NCBI GenBank assembly: GCA_002049455.2
Contig: KV918946.1
Coordinates: 89,183-153,182 of the forward strand
Direction: 5' to 3'
DNA length: 64,000 bases
Source of the DNA: Porphyra umbilicalis
Taxonomy: Eukaryota; Rhodophyta; Bangiophyceae; Bangiales; Bangiaceae
Made by a program: the position numbers and the translations under genes. The notes under the pieces are model-generated. The model saw nothing but the letters and a program-made list of their open reading frames with translations. It did not search any database and was not told where the DNA came from. Shown here piece after piece: positions 54,566 to 64,000 of the stretch (positions within the stretch are counted from its first letter, which is position 1; every line of letters starts with the position of its first letter).

Positions 54566-55172
54566 CGCTGGTCATCTTTTTTTGTGCACCACATTGTGTC
54601 GAGAACGGCCGTGTCGCCAGCGCCATTGGTTGTGGCGGTGGCCAGATTCTGCGTGCTGCGATCGTCGTCGTCCTATCACCTTGTCCACATGCGGTCATCC
54701 GCGGCGGTGACCTCCAGTCTGCCCTCTGCCCCCTCCTGCCACCAAAACCTCGTTTCTCTTTTCCGCCCCCTCCTCAAGGTGCACAAACACCGAGCAGTCT
54801 CCTATCCCCATCTCATCGAAAAGGCAGCCAGCGCCATCAATGCAGCCACAGCGTCAGCGGGCACCACCTATGCGATATCGTCACGTCATGATCACTGGTC
54901 GTTGGCGACCGCTCCCACCTACACTCGGTTTTTCCTACTGATGACAGCTGTGTCAGACGCGCATCGATGGCGCAGGCACAGGTGCGCAGCTGTCACACCG
55001 GAACAGTGCTGACGTGCTTGTGAGAAAGGAGCAGAGGTACGCCATCACCAAAACGGACATCAAAAAACGTCGACGCCACACCACAGTACAATTCCTAGAG
55101 GGACAACCGCCCCCCAGGAGTCCCCCTTCCACCTTTCCCACAAAGGACCGCGTGGCGAGCGCCGCGCCGCCC

Positions 55173-55799
55173 TCATGCCGCGTCGACCGCCGTCCCATTC
55201 TTGATGAGCCCCTGTACAACGTCGAGCACCTCGCCGACCTCGGCGTCGACTTGCCCCTCCCCCTTCCACGCGTCCCCCGCCGCGCATTGCCGCTGCCACG
55301 CCAGGCGGCCGTCCGACACGAGGGCCAAGCCGAGCGCCCCCGCCCCATACCCAAGATCCTCCTCCACCCACCCCCCCGTGTCCACCACCGCCCGCACGCC
55401 GAGGGCCTTGAGGTAGGCAAACATAAACGGGCGCAGGACGCGGGGCAGCTTGGACGCGGCGACCACGGGCGTGACCGTCAAGCCGAGGCCCGACGACGTG
55501 GCCGCCGCGTGGACCGCCGCCCCCACCGCCGACGCGTGGCCCGACGCGGCCCGGTCGGCAATGACGAGCAAGTGCAGGGGGGGGAGCGGCGCCGGCAGGG
55601 AGCGCGCGACCGCGTCGGCGAGGCGGGGGGGGAGCGCCACGCTCGCGCCGGGGGGGGGGACCCCGCCGGCGCGTCGAGCGCGAGGCGCGCGGGGGGGGCG
55701 CCCGCACGCCCATGGGGGGGGGAGGGCCGGCCGGCCCAGCGGCGCACGCGGCCGAGTGAAGCAGGGGATGGACGTGGCGGCAGAGGTGAAGGACAGCAT
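55173..55799 (-). CDS. Unknown protein, possibly plastid-targeted
   Basis: From the ATG at 55799 the frame encodes 208 residues. The start (MLSFTSAATSIPCFTRPRAP) and following Arg/Pro/Ala-rich 45 residues resemble an organelle transit peptide. The rest reads as an ordinary globular domain: LHLLVIADRAASGHASAVGA, LTVTPVVAASKLPRVLRPFM, FAYLKALGVRAVVDTGGWV, LGLALVSDGRLAWQRQCAAG, and a C-terminal helix (EVGEVLDVVQGLI). The spacing faintly recalls a thioredoxin-like alpha/beta fold, but no CxxC or other signature is present, so I give no function. Poly-G runs near 55650-55730 lie inside the leader. Confidence 0.55.
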   Translation of the reverse strand: MLSFTSAATSIPCFTRPRAPLGRPALPPPWACGRPPRAPRARRAGGVPPPGASVALPPRLADAVARSLPAPLPPLHLLVIADRAASGHASAVGAAVHAAATSSGLGLTVTPVVAASKLPRVLRPFMFAYLKALGVRAVVDTGGWVEEDLGYGAGALGLALVSDGRLAWQRQCAAGDAWKGEGQVDAEVGEVLDVVQGLIKNGTAVDAA

Positions 55800-57062
55800 C
55801 GCAACGACGGGGGCGCGCAGGGGCCGACGGGCGCCGCACGCGGGCGTCTGGCGGGATCTTGGGGGTGCGGGTGGGGGGGGAACCGCAAAGGCGGACGACA
55901 TGCTGCGGGAGACGCGGGGGGAGCGGCGTGCGGGTCGGGCAGCACACCCCAGTGGAAGGAAGGTGGGCGGCCAACCAGCTCTCCTGGACGCGTCCCGGGG
56001 CTGTGTCGGGCGTGCACCGGCGACGACCGCGCCCCAGACCACCGCCTGCGAGATGATTGGGCATGCAAACAGAGCCGACCATCGGGGGACCGAGGCGGGC
56101 CCCACCCGCAGCGCAAGCCGCTCGAGCGTGGTGCTGCGTGACACGAGGATGGGCGGCGGATTGCAGCCGCCACGGCGTTGCCTGCGGTGGGATCAGTGTT
56201 TCTTTGCCGGCAACCGCTTCCCTGTGCGGCCGTCGGACGCTGCCTGGCCCGCCCCAGGCTTGGCCAAGCGCACACACCACACGTGCGCGTGCCCGTTGAG
56301 CTCGACCAAGGCGGCGGAACCACAAGCCAGGCGGGGGCCAGTCACTCCGCACCCGCCCATTCCGCGCGCCCACACGATGCGCTCGGCGCACGGATGACGT
56401 CACCAACGGCGATCCCCCCCCCCCACCCCGAACGCCACCCAAGCCCCAAAAGCACCGACGCTGGCGTGCGGGGCGCGCCGCAGCTGCGGCCCCCCGCCTT
56501 GATTCTCACAATTCCCGCCGACGGTGCGATGCCGGGGGCGTCCTCCCGCCCCGCCCCGCGCCGGACCGTGGCCGACGCGGCGCCGAGGCCGACGCGCGGC
56601 GGGCGGGTCGTGTCCGCCCCCGCCCCCCCGCCCCCCCCCCCCCCTCGAGCAGCCACAAGGCCGCTGCCCCCGTGGCCCCCGGCGCGCCCGCCCCGCGGCT
56701 GCCTTCTGCGGCGGCGGCGCCCGCCGCGGCGGCGGGGTGCCCCACGGGTGGTGCCCCGCGCGCGGCCGCAGCGCCGCCCCCGCCGGCGGGCGGCGCGGCG
56801 CACGCGCGCGCGGGCGTGCGGCGGCGCGCACCCGCGGGTGGTGTGCAGCACCGCGGGATCATGCCCACCTCGCGGCGGCGGCGCTCCCCATCATGGGCGC
56901 TCATGATGAGCGCCCCATGATGGTGCCCCCATGGGGAGCGGCGGCGGCGGCGCGCGCGCGCGGCCGCCCCGCGCGCGGCGCGGCGCGCCGCCCCACCCCC
57001 CCGCCGGGGGGGGAGGCGGGGTGCGTGCGTCTCTGACGGGGCACGGGGGGGGGGCCCCCGCC

Positions 57063-57097
<35 letters not shown>

Positions 57098-57864
57098 ACG
57101 GGCGCGGGGGCGCACGCGGGGTGCGGGGGGGAGGGGCCGCCGCTGCCGCGGGTGGGTGGGTGGCGCCGGCGGGCCGTCGGCGGCCGCGCCCCGCCGCCGC
57201 CCCGCCGCCGCGCGCGCGCGCGGCGCCGCGGCGGCGCGCGGCGGCGGGCGGCGGCGCCGCCCCGCCGGCGGCCGCGCCGCCGTCGGGGGGGGGGGGGGGG
57301 GGGCCCACGGGGGGGGGGCCGCCGCGCGGCGCCCCGCCCCGCTGCGCACGCCGTGGCCGTGGCGGGCGTGGGGTGGGGGGGGGCAGGGGGGGGGGGCGCC
57401 CCCGCCGCGCGGGGAGCGCCGGCGGCCGCGCCGGCGGCGGCGGGGGGGGGGCGGCCGCGCGGCGCGCCGCCGCCGCCGCCGCGGTGCGGGGCGCGCGGGC
57501 GGCGGCGCGGCGGCGGCGCGGCGCGGTGCGCCGGCGGGCGGCGGCGCGGCGGCGCGGCGGGCGTGCGGCGGCGGCGTGGCGGGCGTGCCGCGGCGGCGCG
57601 GCGCGGCGCGGCGCGGCGCGGCGCGGCGGGGCGGAGCGTCGCCGGCGGCGCCGGCCGCCGCCGTACAAGAAGACGGCGGCGGGGCAGCGTCGGCATCACA
57701 CCGGCTGGCACCCCATCCAAGCAACGCCCCCTCCCCCCCCCGCCCTCTCACGTTTCCCCGACGCGCACCCCCTCGCTCTGCGCACGAGCTCTCACGTGGA
57801 CCCCGCCTCCCCCCCCCCTCCATCCCCAAAAAGACCCGCACCGGTGCCGCCAGTGCCGGCCACC
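55800..57864. other. Extremely GC-rich spacer upstream of the FAS1 gene
   Basis: Long frames on both strands (for example 56506-57720 minus and 56931-58415 plus) are compositional artefacts of CGG/CCG runs and translate to Arg/Ala/Pro/Gly only. A minus-strand hairpin-like gatcatgg/ccatgatg patch near 56860-56930 is the only structured part I notice. No gene is supported. Confidence 0.5.
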
Positions 57865-58124
57865 ATGGCCCCCCGCGTGCTGTCGATTGCCGTTGCCGCG
57901 GCGGCGGCGGTCGCCGTGGCCGCCACCGCCACGGCCGCGACGGGCGTCCACGGGGGCGGCCGCGGCGCCAACGTGCGCGCGGCGCTCGCAAAGTACTATG
58001 GCCGCTACGGGGGCGGGTGGGGGGGGGGGCGCTACGGCGGCGGCGGTGGCGGCGGCGGCCGCTATGGCGCCGGCGGTGGCGGCGGCGGCCGCTATGGCGG
58101 CGGCGCCGGCGGCGGTGGCCGCTA

Positions 58125-58172
<48 letters not shown>

Positions 58173-59433
58173 GGGCACCCCGGCCAAGGGCGTTGCCGGC
58201 GAGGCTGGCGGCGCCGCCGCCCCGGCGCCGACCGACGCGCCGGCCATGCCGACGATTGCAGACCTGGTCGCGGCCAACGGCGACTTTTCCATTGTGCTCC
58301 GGGCGCTGCAAGCCGCCGACCTCGTCGACGTGCTCGCCGACGCGTCCGCGTCGCTCACCGTCTTTGCGCCGACCAACGGGGCCTTCCTGTCCCTCGCGGA
58401 GCGCCTCGGCTATGAGGGCCCCCCCGTCGACGGCGTCTTTGACTTTCTCCTCGAGGCGCTCACGGGGCTGGCCGGCGGCGGGGACCCGACCCCGCCCCTC
58501 ACCTCCATCCTCAAATTCCATGTGGTTGGCGCCGAGGTGAGCTCCTCCGCGCTCCTCGCCGCCGGCTCCTTTACCCCCCTCGAGGGCCCGGCGGTGGTGG
58601 TCGCCAATGACAACAAGACGCTCTACGACTATGCGCCGGGGGTGGCGGACCCGATGCTGGTGGCGGGGATGCTCGATTTGGGCGCCTCCAACGGCGTCGT
58701 GCACGTCATTGACGGCGTGCTCCTGCCCGTCTCCATCTTGCCCGCGGCGGACGCGCCGCCGACCATGACCGCGGCGCCCGTGCCGTACGAGCCGGTGGCG
58801 ACGGCGGCGCCCGTGCCGGACGAGCCGGTGGCGACGGCGGCGCCGGCGCGGCCGACGATTGCCGAGCTGGTGACCGCCAACGACGACTTTACGGTGCTCC
58901 TCGCGGCGCTGCAGGCGGCCGGCCTCGTCGACGTGGTTGCCGACGCGTCCGCGTCGCTAACCGTCTTTGCGCCGACGGACGCGGCGTTTGTGGCGCTCGC
59001 GGAGCGCCTCGGCTACGCGGGCCACGCCGTGGACGGCGTCTTTGACTTTCTCGTCGAGGCGCTGACGGGGCTGGCCGGCGGCGGGGACCCCATCCCGCTC
59101 CTCACCTCCATCCTCAAGTACCACGTTGTCGGCGCAGAGGTGAGCTCCTCCGCGCTCGTCGCCGCCGGCTTTTTCACCCCCCTCGAGGGCCCGGCGGTGG
59201 TGGTCGCCAACGACAACAAGACGCTCTACGACTATGCGCCGGGCGTGGCGGACCCGATGCTGGTGGCGGGGATGCTCGATTTGGCCGCCTCCAACGGCGT
59301 CGTCCACGTGATTGACGGCGTCCTGCTGCCCATCCCCGTCTTCCCGGTCGTGGAGGAGTCGGCGCCGATGGAGACCGAGGCGCCCATGCCGACCAAGGCG
59401 CCGGTGCAGCCCGAGTACACGCGCTACCACTAG
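57865..59433 (+). CDS. Secreted glycine-rich protein with two fasciclin (FAS1) domains
   Basis: FAS1 domains mediate adhesion in extracellular matrices and cell walls. The ATG at 57865 has a strong context (gccaccATGgcc), and the 522-residue frame ends at TAG. A signal peptide (residues 1-26) is followed by a Gly-rich segment with GGRYGGGG repeats (about 30-100), like structural cell-wall proteins. The first FAS1 domain is at about residues 130-290 and the second at about 330-490, separated by a Pro/Val/Ala linker (PVPxEPVATAA repeats). Both domains carry the H1 and H2 boxes (SLTVFAPTNGAF/TDAAF and SNGVVHVIDGVLLP). They are nearly identical even at DNA level. There is no C-terminal membrane anchor. 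Confidence 0.93.
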
Positions 59434-60675
59434 AGCCCCAGCAGGGGGCCGTGGTTAGAGTACCATGGGGGCCGCGCGGGTGGGCGGCACGCCGCGTGCT
59501 GCTGCTTATCAACCAGCGGCCTTGTGTGCCCGAAATAGTTTTGCTGTTTATTTTGTATCTTTTTTTGGCACGTGACGCGGCGTCGGTCGTTTCTGTAGCC
59601 CTCGGACCGACTCGGAGGGCGGCTCGTCCGCGACAGCAAAGGGCTCTTCCGGTGCTGTCGCAAAATTGCCACAAGCCGCACCAGAGTTAGCGACCGTAGT
59701 GATGGTTCTGAGATTGAGGAGGAGGACAAGAGCGCCAGAGCTTTCAGGCGACGGGCACCCAGCACAGTGGACGTCCAGCGGAAGCACGTTGGGGAATGAC
59801 GGGATGTTGGAGAGGGAGGGCCTCCGTGGGAGTGACATGAGTGACAGTGTCCCTGACAGCCTCGGCACACCAGAGGTCGTCGAGCTCCTAACCCGCGCCA
59901 GTGGAGGCTGTTAGACGTGCTGGGGCTCCCTGCATTGTCGGTGCGGCCTCGACGGAAACACGGATGGGAACGGAGGGTGGGAGGGACTGGGGAGCTGGAG
60001 GGTACAATGGGTGGCAGACCGTGGGCGTTCACTGGGTATGGTTCTCACTGTCGCCATGACGCGCGCGTCGGCCGTCGCGTCGCCGCCGCCCGGGGTGACC
60101 ACGCGGGCGTCTTCTGCACTACCGGGTGTACACCCGGTAGCACACGTATGCGCACGGACGAGGCAGCGTCTTTTCTCGTCCACACTTTTGTCCTTCCTCG
60201 CTCCACCACGGTGAAGCATTCACGTCAGCTCCCGCCCGTCCATAGGCACACAACGACGCCGTTCTTAGTGGATGAGTTGTGACCGGAGCCCTTGCGCTGG
60301 TGTCACGGACGCCACCTGACCACCGATGCCGCGCGGAAAACGAGTGGGGCAGGTCGCGGTTCATCTCTGCCGAGGAGCTGCCATCGCATCGGGCGATCAC
60401 AAAAACAGTGCGATCGCATGCTTTGGCACCGGTTTTGGGGCAACTGTCCTACTGTGAGGTGGATGTACTTTGATTGACCTTGGCTTAGTACTTTGCAATC
60501 GATCGTTCTGGTTGGCCCATCGATCCACCGATCGTCGCCGCTCCGTCGGCGACCGGGGTCGCCGCACATTGGTGTCCCCGCCGCCATCGCCGTCGCGCCG
60601 CACACCCGCGTCCCCCACACCCGCCCCCGCGATCACCCCCAGACTGGTTGGAGGACCCTCATCGGTGACAACCAG
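59434..60675. other. Intergenic between FAS1 and eS12 genes, no gene seen
   Basis: This stretch has mixed composition. Short frames only, no recognised domain, repeat or RNA gene. Confidence 0.5.
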
Positions 60676-60783
60676 TCTTTCCCCCCCTCTCCCTCCCTCC
60701 CTCCCCCTTTCCCTCTCTCTTTCTCCACACCAATCTCACTTTTTTTTTTTCCTTTCGACCTTTTACCCCCCCCCCCCCCCCCG
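60676..60783 (+). promoter_or_regulatory. Pyrimidine-rich leader of the eS12 gene
   Basis: A tract of over 100 bases is almost pure C/T on the plus strand and ends just before the eS12 start codon. Ribosomal-protein genes often carry pyrimidine-rich initiators or TOP leaders, so a similar role is possible. The transcription start is not known. Confidence 0.4.
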
Positions 60784-60788
60784 CCATC

Positions 60789-61238
60789 ATGTCGTCTAAA
60801 GGTGGTGCCGCCCCCGAGGTGGCCGACGTCCCCGCCCCCGCCGCCGCCGGCGATACCGGCGGCGCGATGGACCTGATGAAGGCGCTGCAAGAAATCCTCA
60901 AAAAAGCCATTGTCCACGACGGCCTCGTCCGCGGCCTCCGCGAGTGCGCCAAGGCCCTCGACCGGCGCGAGGCGCAGCTGTGCATCCTCGCGCAGGATTG
61001 CGATGAGCCCGCCTACACGCGCCTCATTGAGGCGCTGTGCGCGGAGCACAGCATCAACTTTGTGCGGGTGCCGGAGAAGAAGCAGCTCGGCGAGTGGGCG
61101 GGCCTGTGCAAGATTGACGCTGAGGGGGTGGCGACCAAGGTTGTTGGCTGCACCTGCGCGGTCGTCAAGCAGTTTGGCGAGCGCTCGGCGGGCTTTGAGT
61201 TCCTCCTCGACTACCTCAACGCCAACAAGGAGGAGTGA
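60789..61238 (+). CDS. RPS12: 40S ribosomal protein S12 (eS12)
   Basis: eS12 is a small-subunit ribosomal protein of the L7Ae/L30e/S12e fold, found near the subunit beak. The 149-residue single-exon protein has a short Ala/Pro-rich N-terminus. The family core follows: [74 protein letters not shown], and [13 protein letters not shown]. The length is normal and the frame intact. It is convergent with the NAD+ synthetase gene, with 196 bp between stops. Its pyrimidine-rich leader is listed separately. Confidence 0.97.
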   Translation: MSSKGGAAPEVADVPAPAAAGDTGGAMDLMKALQEILKKAIVHDGLVRGLRECAKALDRREAQLCILAQDCDEPAYTRLIEALCAEHSINFVRVPEKKQLGEWAGLCKIDAEGVATKVVGCTCAVVKQFGERSAGFEFLLDYLNANKEE

Positions 61239-61434
61239 GGCGGGGGGGGGGGGGCGCGCGTGGCATTGGGCGTTGGGGGCTGGGCAGAGGGCGGGACGGT
61301 GGGATCCGTGCCGTGGGGTGCTGCGGCTAATCGCGCTTGCACGCGTTGCTGTTGCGGGTGCGCTTGCTAGGGGAGCAAACTACTGGCCGTGTCGCACCTA
61401 TGCTCTGTCTCTACCAGACACCGAGAAGAAGAAT

Positions 61435-64000
61435 CTAGGGGTGTGCCATTATCTCCTGTGTCTGCCGAGATGGTCGTCCACGCCAACCGTCTGTTTTGCG
61501 TAGCACGTGCCCTGCGACCGATCCCCGCCCCCGCTCGCGGTACACCCTATGGTGCCCCGTTTTGCGTGCCCCCGCCCCCCCCGCTCCCCCACACGCCCTC
61601 CCCTCGGCCGCCGCCGCCTCCGCCGCCGCCGCCGCCGCCGCCTCCTCTGCCGCCGCCGCCGCCGCCGCCTCCTCTGCCGCCGCCGCCGCCGCCGCCTCCT
61701 CTGCCGCCGCCGCCGCCGCCGCCTCCTCTGCCGCCGCCGCCGCCGCCGCCTCCTCTGCCGCCGCCGCCGCCGCCGCCTCCTCTGCCGCCGTCGCCTCGGC
61801 CACGAGCTCGTCCATGCGCGCAAACTGCCACGGCCACCGCACATTGTACAAAAACGGGCGCAAGTCAAACCGGTTGTCCTCGGGCGAGTACCCCTCCGCG
61901 TGATACGCGGGCGTCAGCGTCGTCATCTTGTGCCGGTTGGCGCTGTAGGCGCGCCAAAAAAAGCGCACGCGCGCCGCCACCGCCGCCGCCGTGCGGGCGG
62001 CGACAAAGCCGCCCCCCCCCCCGCCCCGTCCACCCCCGCGCCGCCGCTGACGCCCGCGCCGCCGCCCGCCACGGCCATTGCATAGGCGCGGCGGAACATG
62101 GCGACGGGCCCGCAGCGGCCGAGGGAGCGGAGGCGGCCAAAGGCGCCGAGCTCCGCGTACGTGCACCCCATGTCGGCCTCGTCGGTTTGGCGGGCGGGGG
62201 CGGCGCCGCCGGCGGCGGCCGCCACCGGGGCGGGCTCGAGTTCGGCGCTCGGCGCCGCCGCCGCCACGTCGGCGAGCGCCGCGTAGCCGAGGCCGCCCGC
62301 CGCCACGGGGCGGGCGGCCCAGCGCAAAAAGGCGGCGAGGTCGGCCTTGGCGACGCCGCCAATCGGGTTGACGTCGGCCGCCGAGCAGTCGTACTTTGTG
62401 AGGTACCCGCGGAGCGCCTCGTCCACGTTGGCCGAGCCGAGGACGAGGAGCGGGCGGGGGGGGGGGCACCCCGCCGGGCGCCGCGGGAGCGCGCCCACGG
62501 CAGCAGCTGCGCGAGGAGGTAGGTGAGGACCATGCGGAGGCGCGCCTGCACGTTTTGCAACGCCACGTTTTCGGCGGGGGTGCCCCCGTCGGCGCGGAAG
62601 CGGGGGGTGAGGGGGGGGGGTGTGGGGGGAGGGGGGGCCCGTCGCCGCCGCTGCTGCCGCCGCCACCGCCGCCGCCACCGCCGCCGCCACCGCCGCCGCC
62701 ACCGCCGCCGCCACCACCGCCGCCACCGGCGACGCCGCCGCCGCCGTCGCTGCCGGCGGCGGCACTGGCAGCGGCGGGCCCGTCGGCCTCTGCGGCCGCC
62801 GCCGCCACGCCGAGCGCGCCCGCGACCGCGGCGACGGCCGCCGCGACGGCCGCAGAGATGTCAACCCCCAAGTGGTAGGCCCCCACCTGCGCCGCCACCG
62901 CCGCCGCCCGCGCGCGCGTCTCTGCCGACGACGCCCGCGCCGACGCCATGTAGGCGGTGTGGAGGACCCCCCGCGCGAGCACCCGCCCGTCCGTCGGCGT
63001 CGGCGCGTCGGGGGCCAAGTGCAGCAGCCGCCGCACGTCGGCGGCGACTTGGCCGGCGGGCGCGTCGGCGGCGGCGGCAAGCGCCATTTGGCACATGGCG
63101 CCGACAATGGCGGCGGTCGCCGCGCTGTCCGCCCCGCCCGACAGGGGGAGCATGTACCCAGATGCGCCCGAGCGGCGGAGGTAGTCCCACAGCCAACACG
63201 CGGGGCCGCGCCCGATTTCCTCCTCCACAGCCTCGGGGGGGGGGGTTTGGGGCGCCGCGAGCGTCAACCCAAACCGCCGCGCGTCGGCGTCAGAGGTGAG
63301 CATCGTAAAGTCGGCGGCGGCGGCGGCGGCGGCGGCGGTGGCGCCCGTGGGGGTGGGGACGGCGCCCGCCGGCGCGCCCTCCCCCCCCCCCCCCCACTCC
63401 TCCCCCCCCCCCCCCCGGCACGCCGCCCGCGTCGAGGCGCAACTCGGCGGCCGTCACGGTGAGCAGCGCCGGCAGCGCAACGGCCGGCGACGCCGCCTGC
63501 ACCGCCGCCGACGCGCGGCCGAGGCGGGCGGCGTCGACTTCGGCCACGTCCACCGCCGCGACGGCCAGGCGCACGTCCTCCCCAATCGCAAAGTGGGGCC
63601 CCTCCGCGCCCGCCACAATGTGCCCATTCACCGCCACGAGCGCCCCCCCGTCATAGTAGAGGCGCCCGCCGTCGCAGCCGCGCTGGTTGGCATACGCGTA
63701 CACGCCGCCCGTCTTGGCGGTGGCGCCGCGGAGGAGCTCCCGGCGGGTCGCCATTTTGCGGAGCTCGTGGTGGGACCCAGACCCGTTGCCAATGAGGTGC
63801 ACGCCGAGGGCGGCGTAGGCAATGTGGGGGATTGGGGCGTCCACAGCTCCTCGCACGTCTCGCACGCAACGACGAGGCCGCCGGGGAGCGCCACGGCCGC
63901 GTCGCCCATGGGCGCCGACGGCTGGCGCGTCGCCGCCGCGAGGGCGGGGGGGAGGGCCCACGCCTCGAGGGGCCGCCGCCCGGGCGCCCACGCGCAAAAG
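61435..64000 (-). CDS. NADSYN1: Glutamine-dependent NAD+ synthetase (partial; several frame changes)
   Basis: This two-domain enzyme amidates nicotinic acid adenine dinucleotide to NAD+ (EC 6.3.5.1). The right edge cuts its N-terminus. The nitrilase-type glutaminase domain shows [10 protein letters not shown] (catalytic Cys), [20 protein letters not shown] and [18 protein letters not shown]. The synthetase domain shows [19 protein letters not shown], the ATP-pyrophosphatase P-loop [70 protein letters not shown], and [15 protein letters not shown]. The reading frame changes about five times, each inside or beside a C/G run (near 63816, 63370-63415, 62605-62640, 62456-62466 and 62009-62020). 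Conserved residues flank every change, so indels are likelier than decay. The C-terminus carries an (AAAAAAAEE)n tail absent from relatives. Confidence 0.9.
61625..61790 (-). repeat. 27-bp coding repeat in the NAD+ synthetase tail
   Basis: About six units of cctcctctg plus six CCG triplets encode EEAAAAAAA on the minus strand, at the very C-terminus of NAD+ synthetase. The units are exact or nearly so and keep the frame. Confidence 0.85.

Larger units (their letters stand above)
52673..55172. other. Intergenic region with repeats but no supported gene
   Basis: This is AT-richer than the rest. It contains the fold-back element at 53142-53401 and the tandem repeats at 54280-54565, which are listed separately. 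Other frames are short or overlapping, without domains. Confidence 0.45.

Noticed and set aside
56506-57720. 400-codon frame and others like it in GC-rich DNA (also 35270-37117, 35346-37055, 38703-39974)
   Set aside because: Stops are rare in CGG/CCG-rich DNA on all six frames. The translations are Ala/Arg/Gly/Pro runs with no domain, and equally long frames exist antisense.
1-64000. tRNA, rRNA, CRISPR or riboswitch
   Set aside because: I saw no tRNA T-arm/anticodon combination, rRNA core motif or spaced direct-repeat array. The only tRNA-like match is the 15-base primer site of the copia element.

Overview
This window looks like nuclear DNA from a very GC-rich, intron-poor eukaryote that has a plastid. 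The evidence is an eS12 ribosomal protein, an ESCRT-III CHMP1 gene with a clear spliceosomal intron, and two biosynthetic genes with plastid-type leaders: diaminopimelate decarboxylase and SufE. Gene density is low, G/C homopolymer runs are frequent, and much of the sequence is transposon or low-complexity DNA. A bangiophyte red alga (Porphyra/Pyropia-like) would fit this composition and gene set, but that is my inference; no marker here proves it.

Left part (1-20.9 kb): mostly mobile elements. A Ty1/copia element enters from the left edge on the minus strand, with an open gag-pol and a primer site matching half of initiator tRNA-Met. Next come two arrays of 24-bp repeats (2.28-2.57 and 3.63-4.69 kb). 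A complete pogo/Tigger element (6300-9174) has terminal inverted repeats, TA target duplications and a transposase broken only by three TAG codons. A DIRS/PAT-type tyrosine-recombinase retrotransposon (about 11.04-16.31 kb, minus strand) has split direct repeats. A 132-bp hairpin MITE lies at 18.07 kb.

Middle part (20.9-38.5 kb): a 1,637-residue intron-free STAND-type NTPase carries about a dozen TPR-like repeats of the kind common in cyanobacterial proteins. Further right are a repeat-rich basic protein with a possible 2-oxoglutarate-oxygenase-like C-terminus (29.5-32.2 kb) and the decayed remains of a Ski2/MTR4-like RNA helicase (33.25-34.77 kb). A long, extremely GC-rich tract follows, in which I see no credible gene.

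Right part (39-64 kb): a cluster of ordinary host genes. In order they are a membrane processive GT2 glycosyltransferase, SufE (minus) divergent from diaminopimelate decarboxylase (plus), a broken copy of the GT2 C-terminus, CHMP1, a small predicted membrane protein, a secreted trypsin-fold protein that has lost its catalytic His and Ser, an unknown possibly plastid-targeted protein, a secreted Gly-rich protein with two FAS1 domains, eS12, and glutamine-dependent NAD+ synthetase, which runs off the right edge. These genes do not form a pathway; they are independent eukaryotic units. The NAD+ synthetase changes reading frame repeatedly at C/G homopolymers, so assembly indels are a real concern in this window.
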